In this document: positions 1-8,081 of the stretch, piece after piece
Numbering within the stretch: position 1 is the first letter of the stretch
Layout of the letters: each line of letters starts with the position of its first letter
Program-made: the position numbers and the translations under genes
DNA from: an uncultured Candidatus Melainabacteria bacterium
GTDB lineage: Bacteria; Cyanobacteriota; Vampirovibrionia; Gastranaerophilales; Gastranaerophilaceae
DNA length: 64,000 bases
Reading direction: 5' to 3'
NCBI GenBank assembly: GCA_934747335.1
Contig: CAKVGS010000006.1
Coordinates: 33,747-97,746, forward strand
The notes under the pieces: generated by a model
Told to the model about the DNA's origin: nothing
Databases searched by the model: none
What the model saw: the letters and a program-made list of their open reading frames with translations, nothing else

Positions 1-95
1 TCGATGCTATTGATAAACATGGTTTATGCAAATATCATAGACCTTCTTTTTTGAGAAAGCATTTCGAAAAGCAACTAAGCTTGCTATCTAACTAG
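1..95 (+). CDS. C-terminal end of an unknown protein (cut by window edge)
   Basis: Reading frame 3 is open from the window edge to a TAG at 93-95 and encodes about 30 residues, ending in a basic, hydrophobic tail (motif FLRKHFEKQLSLL). The stop overlaps by 4 bases the stop of the minus-strand gene that follows, a compact convergent arrangement typical of real gene ends. Too little is present to assign a family, and a chance open frame of this length is possible. Confidence 0.4.
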   Translation, partial: DAIDKHGLCKYHRPSFLRKHFEKQLSLLSN

Positions 96-334
96 CCTTC
101 GCTGGCTTCCTTTTTCTGATACCTTGCGGCTTTTGCATTAATTGCATAACAGGTTGAACAAAGCTTTTGTGACAGCATAAACATGTTACGCTGAATATTT
201 GCAACATCGTTCATTGCTTCAAGCATTTTTTCCGGATTAACCATTGATTCCATTGCTTCATGATTATCAACTTTTTCATCTGCATACTTTTTAACTAATA
301 ATTTGTCAATGTAGTCTCTTGCGCCAACTGCCAT
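92..334 (-). CDS. Small helical protein of unknown function
   Basis: An 80-residue, mostly alpha-helical charged protein. The ATG at 332-334 is preceded by a good Shine-Dalgarno (AGGAG about 9 bases upstream). It has two cysteines close together (LCSTC, near residue 60), a spacing that could bind metal or form a disulfide, but no signal peptide or membrane segment is visible. It converges with the partial gene to its left, with overlapping stops. I do not recognise the family; it is probably a lineage-restricted protein. Confidence 0.65.
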   Translation of the reverse strand: MAVGARDYIDKLLVKKYADEKVDNHEAMESMVNPEKMLEAMNDVANIQRNMFMLSQKLCSTCYAINAKAARYQKKEASEG

Positions 335-438
335 AATTTAAACTCCTAATTCCCTAATTATTCCCTATACATAAATAAAGTATTTTAACGTAAAAAAATT
401 GACTGATTTTTAATAAATGTTAAAATTTTGTAACATTA

Positions 439-1029
439 TCATAAAAAACTTGAAGGTATAAATACATCTTCGTAAACATTACCAATAATAGTTTCTATAT
501 CTTTATCAGAAGCATCTGATATTCCTAATTTTTCAAATTCTTTATTTGCAATAAAAACCTTATCTCCAATAATTGCAATATCGTCATTGGTTTTAATTCC
601 ACGATATTTACCAAGAATTGAAGCAAATTTTTCATCAGGAATATTACATTTTGTACTCAAAACATCACACATTGTCGAATAAACTTCATTGCTTGTTACA
701 CTTGAATGTGGGTCAACAAAAGAACTTTCTCTGCCACCTAATACTAAAGCTTTCACTTCACCAAACTTATCTTGAAAATCTTTTACCAAACACTCAAATG
801 CCTCAGCAAAATTTCTTGGATTAAAACCTTCAGGCTTAATATGACCTGCCAAGTTCATTTTATCTGCGTTCAGCTCAAAGCCTGAACAAGTATGAAACCC
901 CGTCGAAAATAAATTTTGAGCTATTTTAGCGTCTTTTATTGTATAACGCATATTTTCGCCAACTTCAATTGCCTTTGGTTGACACTGTCTTAACATAGGT
1001 TCAATAGATTGCACAAAATTTAATTTCAT
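439..1029 (-). CDS. Unknown protein with a possible CheD-like deamidase fold
   Basis: A 196-residue soluble protein with a clear ribosome site (AAAGGA) before the ATG. No signal peptide or membrane segment is seen. The middle of the protein carries a Cys in TCSGFEL (about residue 48), a His in AGHIKPE (about residue 63) and then a strand-like ALVLGG (about residue 95). This order of Cys, His and hydrophobic strand with GG recalls the chemoreceptor glutamine deamidase CheD (Cys in GSCV, His in HxxLP, then a GG strand). Sequence likeness outside these points is poor, so the link is a structural guess. No chemotaxis gene lies nearby. Confidence 0.6.
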   Translation of the reverse strand: MKLNFVQSIEPMLRQCQPKAIEVGENMRYTIKDAKIAQNLFSTGFHTCSGFELNADKMNLAGHIKPEGFNPRNFAEAFECLVKDFQDKFGEVKALVLGGRESSFVDPHSSVTSNEVYSTMCDVLSTKCNIPDEKFASILGKYRGIKTNDDIAIIGDKVFIANKEFEKLGISDASDKDIETIIGNVYEDVFIPSSFL

Positions 1030-1121
1030 AGTTTTCCTTTTACTAACAGAAAACCTAAAAAATAAAATTTTGCTTTTTTATTAATATAATTTTACAAACT
1101 TTAAATTATTATATTAACAAT

Positions 1122-2534
1122 CTATGATCCTGTTACAATATTCTGTGCTGCGATTGCCTTATAAAAGCTGATATAATCTACCATGCAATCAAATTCTGTT
1201 GAATAAACCAATTTGTTTACAGTTAGTAAATTCTCTTCCATTTGGTTCAAATCCAATTTTGCAATTACGCCTTGTTCAAATTTGTTTTGAGAAAGTTTAA
1301 AATCCTTTTGTTCAAGTTCTTGGATTTTCTTTTGCTTAGCAAGTTTTTCTTTATCCATATTAACTGAAACCAAAGAATCGTTAACTTCTTGCATAGAAGT
1401 CAAATTAATTTTTTCGTAATTTTTCAAACTTCTTTCATAAGCAATCTTCTTGGCTTTTAAATTTGCTTTGATTTTTCCACCGGCAAATAAAGGTTGCATA
1501 ATTGAACCGCCTAAGCCCCAAATCATTTGAGAAGTTGTAAACAAACTTTCAAAGTGTTTTGCATTGAATAAAACACCACCGCCAAGACTTAAAGTCGGAA
1601 GCATTTCTTTTCTTGCAACTTTAACATCAATTCCTGCTTTTTCAAGCATTTTTTCTGCTTTTCTATAATCAGGTCTTTGCATGATAACATCAGAGCTTAC
1701 ATATTCCGGAATTGAGCCTGAAAATGCCAATTTTCTATAATCAGTTCTTTTGTATTCTTCAATGTTATTAGGACTGTCACCAATCAAAACTGCTAATTGA
1801 TGAAGAAGTTTTGTTCTTTCTTTTTTCAAATCAGTTAAATCAGCAACACCTGAAATGTACGCTTTATTTGCTTTTACAAGGTCAGAAGTTGAAACAATAC
1901 CTTCTACATTACTTACAGACATAATTTCAAAAATTTCTTTTCTTAGTTTTACGATATCTTCTTGTAAATCAATCATAGCGTCCATTTTAACTATGTTTAC
2001 ATAAACACTGCCGACTGCTGATACAATTGAAATGTAAGCGGATTGTTCGTCCAAAATAGAAGCCTCATAAAGCTTTCTTACGGCGGTTGTTTTGTTGTGA
2101 TTTTTACCAAACAAATCAAGTTCATAGTTAGCAACAAGAGGAAGTGCAAATCCGCCTGAAGATGGGCCTATAAACTTGCCATATCCGGGGAAAAATCCTG
2201 CTTGAATACTTGGAAGTTCACTCGCTCTTTGCATTGCAATATTTTGATAATATTCATCAATCGTTAATGTTGCCATTTTTAAATCTTTATTATTTTCAAC
2301 AGCTTTAACAATATAATCATTTAGATATTCATCATTAAATTGCGCCCACCAGCCAAGATTAACGTATTCATACTTGTTTTTGGTCGGTTTAACTTTGTCA
2401 ACTTTCTTCTTTTTGTTTTTATCAACAGATTGTTCTGCGCCTGCTTTCAAAACTGTTTTTTGTGCAGCCAAAACAGGCACTGCATTTCCAACCGTTAGTG
2501 ACATTAATATAGCTAGTGATAATAACTTTTTCAT
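1122..2534 (-). CDS. TolC/OprM-family outer-membrane efflux channel
   Basis: A 470-residue exported protein. The first 23 residues form a signal peptide ending near VLAAQ, with no lipobox cysteine. The mature part has the two repeated long coiled-coil halves of the outer-membrane efflux protein family: an early NxDLKMA helix motif near residue 84, LPSIQAG near 120, then RPDYRKAE near 285 and LPTLSLGGG near 310 in the second half. This resembles the NodT/OprM subfamily. It would form the outer-membrane exit of a tripartite pump or type I secretion system, but no inner-membrane pump or adaptor gene is adjacent. It is divergent from the sensor kinase at 2713, and a palindromic operator-like site lies between them. 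Confidence 0.9.
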   Translation of the reverse strand: MKKLLSLAILMSLTVGNAVPVLAAQKTVLKAGAEQSVDKNKKKKVDKVKPTKNKYEYVNLGWWAQFNDEYLNDYIVKAVENNKDLKMATLTIDEYYQNIAMQRASELPSIQAGFFPGYGKFIGPSSGGFALPLVANYELDLFGKNHNKTTAVRKLYEASILDEQSAYISIVSAVGSVYVNIVKMDAMIDLQEDIVKLRKEIFEIMSVSNVEGIVSTSDLVKANKAYISGVADLTDLKKERTKLLHQLAVLIGDSPNNIEEYKRTDYRKLAFSGSIPEYVSSDVIMQRPDYRKAEKMLEKAGIDVKVARKEMLPTLSLGGGVLFNAKHFESLFTTSQMIWGLGGSIMQPLFAGGKIKANLKAKKIAYERSLKNYEKINLTSMQEVNDSLVSVNMDKEKLAKQKKIQELEQKDFKLSQNKFEQGVIAKLDLNQMEENLLTVNKLVYSTEFDCMVDYISFYKAIAAQNIVTGS

Positions 2535-2595
2535 ATCTTATTCTCTTTCTAAAATTAAAATATTTATTTTATTACTAAAAATAATATCACAAGTG

Positions 2596-2611
2596 TGTTG
2601 CATTTGCAACA
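2596..2611. promoter_or_regulatory. Palindromic operator candidate between tolC-like gene and sensor kinase
   Basis: Perfect 7-bp arms TGTTGCA / TGCAACA separated by two bases, with a further half-like ATGTTGT immediately to the right. The site lies about 60 bp upstream of the channel gene start and about 100 bp upstream of the kinase start. Such a site fits a dimeric repressor (TetR-like, for example), but no regulator gene is adjacent, so the assignment is inference. Confidence 0.4.
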
Positions 2612-2677
2612 TGTTGTAAAAATAACATACTTTAAATAGAGGATTGATTTTATTTTTGAAATTTTCCACATCTTCCG

Positions 2678-2706
2678 TTGCTTAAAAAAACTTTACATGA
2701 TATAAT
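2678..2706 (+). promoter_or_regulatory. Sigma-70-type promoter giving a leaderless mRNA
   Basis: A -35 box TTGCTT (2678-2683), a 17-bp spacer and an extended -10 TGATATAAT (box 2701-2706). Only six bases (TTCGGT) separate the -10 box from the ATG at 2713, so transcription should start at or next to the A of the ATG. There is no Shine-Dalgarno. Confidence 0.75.
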
Positions 2707-2712
2707 TTCGGT

Positions 2713-4566
2713 ATGGAAAGCGGTGCGGAAATCAAAACAAAGAAGAAGGGAATGACTGCTCAAACTCGCCTTATACTAGCAGGTTTGGGGGTTAGTACTG
2801 CTTTCATTTTAGCTTCGGCAGGCTTTGCGACTTATAGTATCAACCAAAATATGAACCACGCATACAGAAATTTCGGTCAGGTTCTTTCTAAAACTCTTGC
2901 TATTGAAGGCGTTGAAGTTACAAAAGAAGTTCCTGAACTTGCCAAATATGATGCGCTTAGATCAAACTCGCTTTCTGTTTTAAAAAGTAATAATGATATC
3001 GCTTATATTATTTTCAAAGATAATAAATCAAAAGTGATTTATTCAAGCAAAGATGATTATCCTGATCAAGCTGAAAAGGCTCGTATTACGGTAAGTTCGC
3101 CAATGATAGTTAAGAATATGAGTAATTCTGCTAACGTTGGATCGGTTGAAGTCGGACTTTCAGGAACTATTATGGATAAAGTTTCTGCGACTTCTAATAC
3201 ATCTTTAGCAATCGTGTTCTTGCTTGCTTGGCTTGTGATAGTCGGCATTATTTACATGAACACTTCGATTGTAACTAGAGAGCTTCGCAAGCTTCATCAA
3301 GGTGTTAAAAAGATTTCATCCGGAGAATTCGGTTACAAATTGGATGATAAAGATGTAGATAAAGAAATTAAAGAACTTTATTCTGCGTTTAACGATATGT
3401 CTGAGCGTTTGAGCCGTTATAACGAACAAACAATTGAAAGTTTAACTTTTGAACGTAACAAGTTAGAATCAGTATTGATGAGTATTGTAAACGGCGTTGT
3501 TGTTTGTGATAACCACGATAAAGTTATTATGGTGAACAATTACGCTAAAAGACTTTTGGAAGTTGAAGAAGAAGACATTCTTAACAGCCAAATCCAACAA
3601 TTCTGTGACTCAAGCGGAGAATTTTGTTTTGCAAATAAAATTACGGAATTTAAAGACACACCGCTAGATGATGATGGTGCACCTGTTCCGTTTAACATCA
3701 CAATTGACCAAAGAATTTTGAAATGTTTGATTTCGCCAATGTTTACCCGCTCAAATTCTTATGTTGGCTACATTATTGTACTTATTGACGTTACAAAAGA
3801 TGTTGAAATGGATCAGTTGCGTTCAAACTTTATTTCTAATGTTTCGCACGAACTTAGGACACCTGTAACAGTTTTGAGAAGCTATATTGATACGCTTTAT
3901 AATTTCGGTAACGATTTTGATTTTAATACTCAAAGAGAATTTATTGGGGTTATGAACCAAGAAATAATCAGACTCAACCGAATGGTGAATGATATTCTTG
4001 ATTTCTCAAGATACGAAGCACAAAACGTTCACATGGAAAAAACTAAACAGGATATTATTGAAATTGTTGAGGATGCAGTTAACCAAGTTCAAGTTTTGGC
4101 TAAGGAACACGATTTGACGATTTCTATAATGAAAGAACCAGATTTACCGCAAATATACTTGAATGTGGACAGTATTTCACGCGCGTTTATGAATATTTTA
4201 TCAAATGCTATTAAATATTCGCCTGACGGAAAACGTATCAAAGTTCGCGTAGAACGCTCTCGCGACGGCGAGTATGTAGAAGTTAGCGTAGAAGACCAAG
4301 GCCCGGGCATTTCTGAAAAAGATCAAAAGAAAGTATTCGACCGTTTTTACAGATGCGAAAATGCTACTCACACTGTTAAAGGAACAGGTTTGGGATTGCA
4401 TTTGGTTAAAGTTACGGTTGAAAAACACCACCACGGACAAGTATTTGTTAATTCAAAAGAAGGCGAAGGCTCAACATTCGGTTTCAGACTTCCAATTAAT
4501 CCGCCACCTGAAGAAATAGAAGAATATATTCCTAAAAATCAGTTGCCTGCGGAAAGCGAAGCCTGA
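2713..4566 (+). CDS. Orphan membrane sensor histidine kinase (HAMP-PAS-HisKA-HATPase)
   Basis: 617 residues. A first membrane segment lies near residues 17-40, an extracytoplasmic sensor domain to about 160, a second membrane segment near 162-185, then HAMP (about 186-240), a PAS-like region (about 255-370), a HisKA dimerisation domain with the phosphoacceptor His379 in NVSHELRTPV, and a HATPase domain with N box (NILSNAIKYS), G1 (DQGPGIS) and G2 (GTGLGLHL) all intact. The layout is like WalK/PhoR-type kinases. No response-regulator gene is adjacent, so its partner is elsewhere, perhaps the OmpR-type regulator at 32393. It is probably translated from a leaderless mRNA. Confidence 0.93.
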   Translation: MESGAEIKTKKKGMTAQTRLILAGLGVSTAFILASAGFATYSINQNMNHAYRNFGQVLSKTLAIEGVEVTKEVPELAKYDALRSNSLSVLKSNNDIAYIIFKDNKSKVIYSSKDDYPDQAEKARITVSSPMIVKNMSNSANVGSVEVGLSGTIMDKVSATSNTSLAIVFLLAWLVIVGIIYMNTSIVTRELRKLHQGVKKISSGEFGYKLDDKDVDKEIKELYSAFNDMSERLSRYNEQTIESLTFERNKLESVLMSIVNGVVVCDNHDKVIMVNNYAKRLLEVEEEDILNSQIQQFCDSSGEFCFANKITEFKDTPLDDDGAPVPFNITIDQRILKCLISPMFTRSNSYVGYIIVLIDVTKDVEMDQLRSNFISNVSHELRTPVTVLRSYIDTLYNFGNDFDFNTQREFIGVMNQEIIRLNRMVNDILDFSRYEAQNVHMEKTKQDIIEIVEDAVNQVQVLAKEHDLTISIMKEPDLPQIYLNVDSISRAFMNILSNAIKYSPDGKRIKVRVERSRDGEYVEVSVEDQGPGISEKDQKKVFDRFYRCENATHTVKGTGLGLHLVKVTVEKHHHGQVFVNSKEGEGSTFGFRLPINPPPEEIEEYIPKNQLPAESEA

Positions 4567-4602
4567 TTAATATTGGGCGAAGTCAAAGGGTTGTTCTGAT
4601 TT

Positions 4603-4745
4603 AATTGACAATGGAAAATGGAAAATTGTTTTAAATATTTTTAAATGTAGGGTGCAATTTTTTGCACCATAAACATTTTATAAATCAGAAAACACAATTA
4701 GAAATTTTATAATAATTTTCCATTTTCCACTTTCCATTGTCAATT
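4603..4745. repeat. Long inverted-repeat element with tandem-unit arms
   Basis: Left arm (4603-4627) is built of repeated GGAAAATG-like units, and the right arm (4714-4745) is its near-perfect reverse complement. In the middle sits the smaller hairpin GGTGCAATTTTTTGCACC, also found at four other places in the window. A related whole element is at 33106-33257, and partial copies are at 26764 and 57162. It fills the gap between the kinase and folC, and can act as a terminator-like structure. Confidence 0.8.
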
Positions 4746-4787
4746 CGACATTCCCCTTCGCCCCTAAATAACAAGCATGGAGCAAAA

Positions 4788-5939
4788 ATGTACGAAGATT
4801 CAATAAAACTACTTACAAGCAAAGGTAAATTTTACGTAGATTTAGGATTAGATAGAATTAGAGCTGCTTTAGAAAAATTCGGGAATCCGCAAAAAGATTT
4901 AAAATGTATTCATGTTGCGGGTACGAACGGCAAAGGCTCAGTTTGCACAATTCTTGATTCAGTGTTAAGAGAAGCGGGATACAAAACCGGCTTGTATACA
5001 AGCCCGCATATTTGGGATTATACCGAAAGGATAAAAGTTAGTGGTGTTGAAATTTCTAAAGAAGATTTTGCAAACTATGTTACAGAAATCTGTGCTTGCG
5101 GAATTCATTTGACTGAATTTGAAATTTTAACGGTAATGATGTTTTTGTATTTCAAACGCCAAAATGTGGATGTTGCAATTCTTGAAACAGGTTTGGGCGG
5201 AAGATTAGATGCGACAAACGTTATAGACAAAAATCTTTGTGCAATTATTACTCAAATTGATTTAGACCATACTGAAAGATTAGGTGACACAAAAGAAAAA
5301 ATCGCTTATGAAAAAGCCGGTATAATCAAACAAAATTGCCCGATTATAACTTCTATGGGTTATGAAGCTATAAAAGACAAAGCTGATGAAATGAATTCTA
5401 TGTTTATTTTAGCAACGCCGTTTGTGAAACCTGAATTTATTGATGCGCTTAGTTTAAAAGGCAATCATCAGGTTGAAAACCTCGCGCTTGCTGTAAATGC
5501 AATAAATTATTTATTTAAAGATATTAGTGATGAAACGATTATTGATGGGTTAAAAAAAGTTAAAAATCCTTGCAGATTTCAATATTTTCCGATTGAAAAT
5601 CTAATTGTTGATGCATCGCATAATCCAAACGGCGTTCAGGCTTTGAGAGAGAATTTAGATGATTATTTTTCTTCTGAAAAAAGAAGATTTGTTTTCGGGT
5701 GTCTTAAAAATAAAGATTATTCAAAAATGATGAATATTTTATTTAGAGAAGATGATGAAATTTATTTGAATGAATTTGATTATCCGAATGCATGCAGTTT
5801 TGAAGAATTAAAATCCGCTTGTCCTTACGAAGCTCAAAAATACACAGGAGAAGAATTAAAAGACGATAAACTTAATATCATTTGCGGGTCGTTTTATATG
5901 ATTGGGCAAATGGGATGGATTAAAGAGCTTAAAGTATAA
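4788..5939 (+). CDS. folC: Bifunctional folylpolyglutamate synthase / dihydrofolate synthase
   Basis: A 383-residue Mur-ligase-family enzyme that adds glutamate to dihydropteroate or folate using ATP in the cytoplasm. The P-loop AGTNGKGS is near residue 44, followed by TSPHIWDYTERI, the family signature, and LETGLGGRLDATN near residue 140, which carries metal and ATP contacts. The C-terminal domain has VDASHNPNG. I chose the ATG at 4788, which has GGAG upstream; an upstream in-frame start at 4737 lies inside the inverted repeat and is unlikely. The protein is a little shorter than the usual 420 residues. Confidence 0.92.
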   Translation: MYEDSIKLLTSKGKFYVDLGLDRIRAALEKFGNPQKDLKCIHVAGTNGKGSVCTILDSVLREAGYKTGLYTSPHIWDYTERIKVSGVEISKEDFANYVTEICACGIHLTEFEILTVMMFLYFKRQNVDVAILETGLGGRLDATNVIDKNLCAIITQIDLDHTERLGDTKEKIAYEKAGIIKQNCPIITSMGYEAIKDKADEMNSMFILATPFVKPEFIDALSLKGNHQVENLALAVNAINYLFKDISDETIIDGLKKVKNPCRFQYFPIENLIVDASHNPNGVQALRENLDDYFSSEKRRFVFGCLKNKDYSKMMNILFREDDEIYLNEFDYPNACSFEELKSACPYEAQKYTGEELKDDKLNIICGSFYMIGQMGWIKELKV

Positions 5940-5943
5940 TATA

Positions 5944-6258
5944 TTATCCGCAAGTTTCTTTTTTTGAATTATGTTGACTCTTTAATGTATTTTTAATACC
6001 AAGCAAAGTTAAAACAGAGCCTGCAACTCCTGCAATCACCGCAGGCACAGACATTTTTGAATCACCGGTCATCACACTTATTGCACCACAAGCAGAAATT
6101 CCAAGCAGTGTTCCTGTTAGCATTGAATAACTTTTAACAAATGCATCTTCTTTTAGGAATTTGCCTTTATTTAAAGAATCTTTCATCATGCTTAGCCTTT
6201 GAACTCTGCGGCTTACACCATTAAAACTTGTATTACTTTGTACAGCTTGGATTTTCAT
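5944..6258 (-). CDS. Small membrane protein with N-terminal F-x-G motif
   Basis: 104 residues with a good ribosome site (AAGAGG). An N-terminal stretch carries the motif TSFNG (residues 10-14), shared in style with several other small proteins of this window. A basic helix follows, then two hydrophobic segments (about residues 45-65 and 70-90) that probably form a helical hairpin in the membrane. The tail is polar. The family is not recognised; the gene probably forms a unit with the minus-strand gene just upstream at 6292. Confidence 0.65.
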   Translation of the reverse strand: MKIQAVQSNTSFNGVSRRVQRLSMMKDSLNKGKFLKEDAFVKSYSMLTGTLLGISACGAISVMTGDSKMSVPAVIAGVAGSVLTLLGIKNTLKSQHNSKKETCG

Positions 6259-6291
6259 ATTGTTCCTCTTAAACTATTTGATTACTTATTT

Positions 6292-6672
6292 TCATTCTTT
6301 AGCTTCGCGAAATTCTTCGTCTGCTTCAGCCTCTATACGTTTAATTTCAAGCTCTTTCTCTTCTAAATCTTCTTCATTTTCTTCATCTTTAATATCTTCT
6401 GGAGTTTTTTTATGTTTCTTTGAATTTAAAACGGACGCTACATTGGACATTGCAAGTGAATTCAGAGTCGCACGAAGCAGTGCGCTTCTATCAACATACG
6501 GTTCGTTGTTATAATACTCACCGTCTTCTTCCCCTTCTGCAGGCGGAAGATACATGGCTTCCGAACCATATTTTTCTTGACTCATTTTTGCCGCAGTACC
6601 CGAGGGGTCACCACTTTTGAAGTTGAACGCCCCGCCGATTCCATAAAAACCTGCTGACCTGTTATCTACCAC
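6292..6672 (-). CDS. Acidic low-complexity protein of unknown function
   Basis: 126 residues, starting at a GTG with GAGG about 9 bases upstream. The N-terminal third is glycine-rich and ends in a FNFKSG stretch; the C-terminal third is a strongly acidic helix of E/D/K residues likely to form a coiled coil. A TATAAT box lies about 36 bp upstream, and a perfect TTTGTAACA inverted repeat is about 47 bp beyond that. In composition it resembles the gene at 41420. No family is recognised. Confidence 0.6.
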   Translation of the reverse strand: MVDNRSAGFYGIGGAFNFKSGDPSGTAAKMSQEKYGSEAMYLPPAEGEEDGEYYNNEPYVDRSALLRATLNSLAMSNVASVLNSKKHKKTPEDIKDEENEEDLEEKELEIKRIEAEADEEFREAKE

Positions 6673-6759
6673 TCTAAGACCTCATGTAAAGATAATTATC
6701 CTACTCTATTATAATTATCCTCATAGTGTAATATAACCTCTAAAAAGATTATTTGCTAG

Positions 6760-6781
6760 TTTGTAACAGAATTGTTACAAA
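6760..6781. promoter_or_regulatory. Inverted repeat TTTGTAACA-4-TGTTACAAA
   Basis: Perfect 9-bp arms around a 4-base centre, placed about 47 bp upstream of the -10 box of the gene ending at 6292. Single copies of TTGTAACA also precede the genes at 41010 and 45614. It looks like a dimeric operator. Confidence 0.4.
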
Positions 6782-6839
6782 GTTGAAAAGAAATAACAAA
6801 TCAGCACCCATATCCGAGCAAAGAAGGCAAAATAGCAAT

Positions 6840-7139
6840 CTATTCTTCTACAACTTCATTTATTTCAACGCCTTCTTCAACAGGCGCTTTATTGTCTTTA
6901 TATTTCCAATACAGAAACATGTCGATTAATAAAAATATGGTGTTTAAAATATACAGCCAAAATACCCAATCCATGTCATCCAAAACTTTGTGAGTTATTC
7001 CGCAAATATAACCCAGTAATATTAACATAGAAAAATGAATACTTTTTCCATGTACACATTTACATCTATATGTTTTTAAGGCAGCAACAGGCCAACTTAT
7101 TCCGAAGCAAACCATCATTCCGGCTTCAAATACGCTCAT
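6840..7139 (-). CDS. Small three-helix membrane protein, PQ-loop-like
   Basis: 99 residues with three hydrophobic segments (about 5-22, 35-52 and 57-77) and an acidic tail. The first helix ends with ISWPVAALKTYR followed by a basic loop and KSIHFSMLILLGYICG; the placement of Pro in SWP and the loop-helix pattern resembles half-transporter PQ-loop/SemiSWEET proteins, though the exact PQ pair is absent. The ribosome site is strong (GAGGAG). A similar hypothetical family is common in gut bacteria. Substrate unknown. Confidence 0.65.
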   Translation of the reverse strand: MSVFEAGMMVCFGISWPVAALKTYRCKCVHGKSIHFSMLILLGYICGITHKVLDDMDWVFWLYILNTIFLLIDMFLYWKYKDNKAPVEEGVEINEVVEE

Positions 7140-7247
7140 AGTCTTTCTCCTCTATTAAATAATTCTCAAAAACATAGTACTTCTTTAATTCCAAAAGTAA
7201 ATACAAGAAGTTAAAACTTGATAAATTCTTAATATCGGAGCAAAATA

Positions 7248-8060
7248 TTATTTACCTAAAGCATGCGCTTTTTCAGTCGTACTCTTGATTACATCATAGA
7301 AAAGTTTTTCTGTATTATTTTCATCCATGCAATCAACACCAACTCTTGTGCAGCCGCCTTTTGTTGCAACGTTAGCAATCAACTCTTCCATAGGGATTTC
7401 TCTATGCAAAGCCATTTTTGCAGACCCGATTGCAGTTTGAATACTCAAAAGCAAAGACTTTTCATAATCCAAACCTAATTTTTCACCTGCTCTGGCAATT
7501 TCGTTAATAACTTTGTAGAAAAATGCAGGGCCTGAACCTGAAATTGCAGTAACTATATCAATTTGAGCCTCGTTACCTACAACAATACATTTGCCTATTG
7601 TAGAAAGAAGTTCTTTAATATATTCCAAGTCTTCTTTATTAGCATTTTTTCCGCCAACCATGCCGCTCATACCTTCTCCAACAAGGGCAGGAGTGTTTGG
7701 CATAACTCTAATAACTCTTGTACCGCTTGGAAGTCCAGTTTCCAATTTTTCTGTTGTAACTCCCGCTGCAATTGAAACAACAAGTTTTTCTGAATTGATA
7801 TAAGGCGAAATTTCGGCTAAAACATCTGCAACCTGATTTGGCTTTGTTGCTATAAAAACAGTTTCTGCACATTGTGCCAACTCTTTGTTATCAGAAATCA
7901 CTTTAATGCCTAAAATTTTTGATTTTTCTTCCAACAAATCTTTTTCAGCCTGAGTCGCAATCAATTCTTCAGGTTTAGCAAAGCCTGTTTTGATAAGACC
8001 TTTTATAATTGCGCTCGCCATTTTTCCCGCGCCAATAAAACCTATTTTATAATTAGCCAT
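7248..8060 (-). CDS. proC: Pyrroline-5-carboxylate reductase
   Basis: 270 residues, the normal length. Catalyses the last step of proline synthesis, reducing pyrroline-5-carboxylate with NAD(P)H in the cytoplasm. An N-terminal Rossmann motif GAGKMASAI (residues 10-18) binds the cofactor; RVMPNTPALVGEG near residue 118 and the C-terminal signature region SGSGPAFFY (about 172) with VATKGGCT (about 240) are characteristic. The ribosome site is AGAGAGG. It directly follows metG with a 21-base gap, so both are probably co-transcribed. Confidence 0.96.
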   Translation of the reverse strand: MANYKIGFIGAGKMASAIIKGLIKTGFAKPEELIATQAEKDLLEEKSKILGIKVISDNKELAQCAETVFIATKPNQVADVLAEISPYINSEKLVVSIAAGVTTEKLETGLPSGTRVIRVMPNTPALVGEGMSGMVGGKNANKEDLEYIKELLSTIGKCIVVGNEAQIDIVTAISGSGPAFFYKVINEIARAGEKLGLDYEKSLLLSIQTAIGSAKMALHREIPMEELIANVATKGGCTRVGVDCMDENNTEKLFYDVIKSTTEKAHALGK

Positions 8061-8081
8061 TTTTATTCACCTCTCTTAAGA

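Noticed and set aside
4737..4787. Upstream start for folC
   Set aside because: The added 17 residues are encoded within an inverted repeat and lack a ribosome site; the ATG at 4788 has one and matches the family N-terminus.
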